Shown one piece after another: positions 61,103 to 64,000 of a stretch of DNA of 64,000 nt. Origin of the DNA: Jaltomata sinuosa (taxonomy: Eukaryota; Streptophyta; Magnoliopsida; Solanales; Solanaceae); the NCBI GenBank assembly GCA_003996215.1, contig QJPP01001809.1, positions 186,001-250,000 of the forward strand. The letters run 5' to 3'. Position 1 is the first letter of the stretch, and each line of letters begins with the position of its first letter. Under the pieces are notes generated by a model, which did not search any database, was not told the DNA's origin, and saw nothing but the letters and a program-made list of their open reading frames with translations. The position numbers and the translations under genes were made by a program.

Positions 61103-61580
61103 GCAATCAAGAAGGGCCCTTGTGGGTTATTTCCAAAATAGTCACTTTTGGGTTATTTTTGTAATAGGCTATTTGTGTAAAGGCAATAACTATAAATAGT
61201 TGCCTTAGCCATTTTCATACTTAGATTATTGATGATTGAATTGTCTTGAATAGACTTGATATTTAGTTACTTTATCTTAGGGTAGTGATTGGGTTAAATT
61301 CCAATTGTTAGCTTAGATCGAGTGATTAGGGTGGATTCCTGAATTGCTTGTGTTATCTTCTTCGCTTGATCGATCATCGAGTTATCATCTTGTGGATTCA
61401 ATTTGGTTTCTCGGGCATTGGATTGAGTTCTCTTCTCCCTTGGTTGATTGTGGATTCAATTAGCCCTTTTTTCTTCTATTCTCATCCCTTTTTCTAATCT
61501 ATCCCTCATCTTCAATTTGTATTGTTTGTTTTTGTGTTTCCGATATCGATTTTGATCATTTTCGATTGAGATTGTTATCA
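60976..61580 (+). repeat. 3' terminal LTR of element J (605 bp)
   Basis: TGATATGATCATGGTTAGCT at the start, ATTGTTATCA at the end. The TATA box tataaatag is at 61191-61199, in a context (aggcaataac) shared with the 5' copy. The first 127 bp encode the end of the long ORF. Length equals the 5' copy, but I can align the two only in patches. Confidence 0.6.
61191..61199 (+). promoter_or_regulatory. TATA box of element J 3' LTR
   Basis: 'actataaatagttgcc', a close match to the plant TATA consensus, 215 bp from the LTR start. The equivalent in the 5' copy is attataaaaag near 56241. Confidence 0.55.
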
Positions 61581-61587
61581 TCTAGAG

Positions 61588-64000
61588 CCTACCCCCAGAC
61601 ATAACACGGGATCCAAGATCACAAGTGATCACAAGATAACCCTCTAGCATTAGCATGACTTAAAAACTAAACAAAACATAAGAACGGAAGTTTAACTGAA
61701 GTAAGGAGCAACTTAATCTATTATAAAAATATAAGTCTAAAAACGACAATCTTAATTAAGCTAAATATTTGAATCTATGTCTGAAAGCCTCTACTACTGA
61801 CGAGTTGCTGGGACAAGTCCCCACCTAACTCTAAATACTGAAAATTGAATAAAATAAACTAAATACTGAAACAAAGCTAAACTCCAAGTCCTCGAATGAG
61901 AAGGGCTCACTAAGCTGGCTGGAGGTGCTGCTAATCTACTAGCCACGAATCTGGGAGCGGGCTACAGAATCTACATCATAATAGGATGCAGCACAAAGAG
62001 ACATACGATCAGTACTATGGAATGTACTGAGTATGTGAGATATGCATATGTCAGAAATAAATATACTTGAAAGCATGCTTAAAACTGAGTTAGTGCATAG
62101 TGAGATATCATGAGTAAATATCGTAGTTTAAGTATAAGGAATGAAATAGAAGTCAACTTCAAAATAAGATACCATAAGACTTAAAAAGCTTGAAAACATT
62201 CATACAGGAGTTTCTCTTAACCGATATTAAACCATGATGAGCTACATGGAGTCTAGTGTCATGCACCCACACTGAAAAAGATTGTCCTAACCGGCCAAGG
62301 TTAGAACCATGTAAATAGGATCATGTCATGACCATGGAGGGCAACCTACGGTGGCAACATAGTTTTGGACTTGGGTTATCTGAACCCTCATTGCTCGGTG
62401 CTAAATACTACTCCCAAAACATATCATAAAGCTCACATATATGTGACATATCTGATGCCGAAACTTGTTCATAGTCATAATCATATTGGCAAACCCGGAT
62501 CATCATACAACTCACAAGCCTTGGTTTTAAAAATAGTTCATGAGCACTAATGGAACATTGAGTTGTCATACAAATCATGAATACACTGTGGTGTGCCTAA
62601 GATCCATGTCATATCATAAATCATATGCTAAAAATCATGTGTTTGGAAACATTCCTCGTTCATCATACTTGTAGCAAAATCATGTAGAACTTGCTCAAAA
62701 CATGCATAGCTTTTATAGGTTTTAAAAATGGGTTTTTTATTGAAAACATGCAATAGGGTAAAATCATGATAGAAATTATTCTCAATGCATGGGATTTTGA
62801 AAATGCTTAAGAAATCTCATATGAATCATGGGTAAAAGATGAGAAACCATGAATTGATGTAAATAAACTGAATTTATAATAATTTCACAAATTGGGCAAG
62901 GGTTAGCCTTCAAATCATGTATAGGAAATCACTTATAAAAATCCATGCAAAATCATACAATTTAGAGTTAGAATTCATAGGAAAATCATGAGGGAACAAA
63001 TTATAAAAGAACCCATAAGAATTGAGTAAGAACCCTAATATAGAAATTCATAAAATCAATTTAGAAGGTTGGCGTTTTGGGCATAAGGGTGATGGAATTC
63101 CCTTATTGAATACCCACATACCTGAAACTTGAAGAACTTCTAGCTAGAATTTGGGAAAGAAGCTTGGAGAAGAATCCTTAAGGTTGGAGGTGGAGACTTG
63201 GAGAAGAAATCTGAAAGAAAACTCTTGAGAAACTTTCTTGCTTGAGCTTCTATGATCTTGCTTGCTTGAAACCCTAAGTATCTTGCCTTAGAGTCTTGAG
63301 AGAATTCTTTAGAGATAGATTGATGTTCTTATGAGGAATAACCCCTTTTGGGTATTTAAAAGATGAAGGGAAGAACCTGAGGTGAGAAAAATACCAAACT
63401 ACCCTTAATTAAACTCATAGGAAAAAGTGCAGAAAAATCATCAGACGACGCTTCCCATGGGCCGTCGTGTCTCCCACGGGCCCTTGGACCCAACCGTCGG
63501 CCTAATGGGGGCCAAATAGACTCACTGGACAGTTCCCAAGCCCTTCCACCAAGGGCCTTCATGGTCACCACGGGCGTCGAGACGGCTGTCAGAGTTTCCC
63601 ACGCCCGTCGGCCAGTCCGTCGATTTTGATAGCTGATAGTGCTTCACTAAAATGCTCATAACTTTTTATTCTAGACTTGGATTAATGAGAGGTCAGTGGC
63701 ATTGGAAATAAAATTAAAATACCTTTAATTTAGTAGGTACTAGGCTACCTAACTCTTTATACTCTAGAAGTTAGGATCATTTGAAGTTGACCCTAGTAAG
63801 AACTTACATGAAAACTAAATCGGTAGAAGGGCTTTCAACCTAACTTTGAGCTGGGGGTCCTTTATGACTTCAATTCACATCTAATACTCCTTCAAAACTT
63901 AGAAATTGATCTTAATACTTATATTCATAGAAAATTCATCTAGTTTGGGTCTAGCAACAAATGAAGAACAGATCGGATCTTGGTTTAGAATTTCTGGGGT
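61588..64000 (-). repeat. H 5' LTR, main part, cut by window end
   Basis: Follows 39746-42134 closely throughout, with scattered substitutions and small indels. It ends at 'ttctggggt', about six bases short of the LTR start seen at 42140. The CpG-rich block lies at 63440-63630. The frames 62365-62550 and 63356-63571 repeat positions in the other LTR or lie in that block and are not genes. Confidence 0.85.

Larger units (their letters stand above)
56048..61580 (+). mobile_element. Element J, non-autonomous LTR element with a long unknown ORF
   Basis: It starts TGATACTAGC and ends GTTATCA. Flanking tagag at 56043-56047 and 61583-61587 is a perfect duplication, with two extra bases (tc) between the last CA and the right copy. 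Terminal regions of 605 bp each (56048-56652 and 60976-61580), a tRNA-Met-like PBS after the first, a PPT before the second. The interior has a 1.7-kb AT-rich, repeat-bearing leader and one ORF of about 914 codons. No RT, RNase H, integrase or protease motif. It resembles the large, non-coding or gag-only (LARD/TR-GAG-type) plant elements. Confidence 0.7.
39732..64000 (-). mobile_element. Element H, gag-only or deleted gypsy element carrying G and J
   Basis: The left LTR at 39732-42140 and the right LTR (56034-56047 plus 61588-64000) are near copies; both include 'aaccggccaaggtt' and 'gggcaagggttagccttcaaatc'. The PBS and leader are at 55817-56033, the gag start is at 44645, PPT sequences are at 42141-42156 and 43711-43726. 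With G and J removed, the interior is only about 2.7 kb and shows no RT or integrase, so H depends on others or is a deletion derivative. Left flank ttggg (39727-39731). The final 6 bases or so of the right LTR fall outside the window. Confidence 0.75.

Overview
The window is plant nuclear repeat DNA, and I see no host gene, tRNA, rRNA or CRISPR array in it. Every stretch I can identify belongs to an LTR retrotransposon. Most are Ty3/gypsy chromoviruses of the Tekay/Del kind: PBS matching initiator tRNA-Met, DPG-type protease, and a chromodomain-like tail 'RQIRKLR..EI..VKV.W'. Two fragments are Athila/Tat-like, with a tRNA-Asp-type PBS. The style of these families suggests a dicot, possibly Solanaceae; that last point is from memory, not from a search.

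Layout. The outermost element is C (minus strand). Its 3' LTR is at 1085-2238, its broken pol at 2355-3212 and 8960-12078, its gag remnant and PBS at 14808-15159, and the start of its 5' LTR at 15160-16778. C has been hit four times: by LTR X (1-1084) in its 3' LTR, by a composite LTR insertion (3213-8959, containing an Athila-like piece) in its integrase, by a solo LTR S (12079-14807), and by a minus-strand array (from 16779) in its 5' LTR. The array is LTR A1 - body A - LTR A2 - body B - LTR A3 (truncated) - body Z (truncated) - LTR A4. Neighbouring bodies share one LTR.

LTR A4 is cut at 38746 by a plus-strand Athila-like LTR. That LTR is cut at 39731 by element H (minus, 39732 to just past the window end). 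H was then hit by the complete plus-strand chromovirus G (44647-55816, 2.87-kb LTRs, PBS, gag, pol, chromodomain, PPT) and by J (56048-61580). J has 605-bp terminal regions, no recognisable polymerase, and one very long Asp/Tyr/Glu-rich ORF of unknown function. The right-hand side is therefore nested five deep: C > A array > Athila LTR > H > G and J.

All gag-pol genes carry stops or frameshifts, many of them fitting C-to-T decay. The most unusual items are the shared-LTR array with two bodies of equal length (5254 bp each), the J element, the short GC-rich palindrome clusters in the LTRs of three unrelated families, and the insertion of G at the start codon of H gag.
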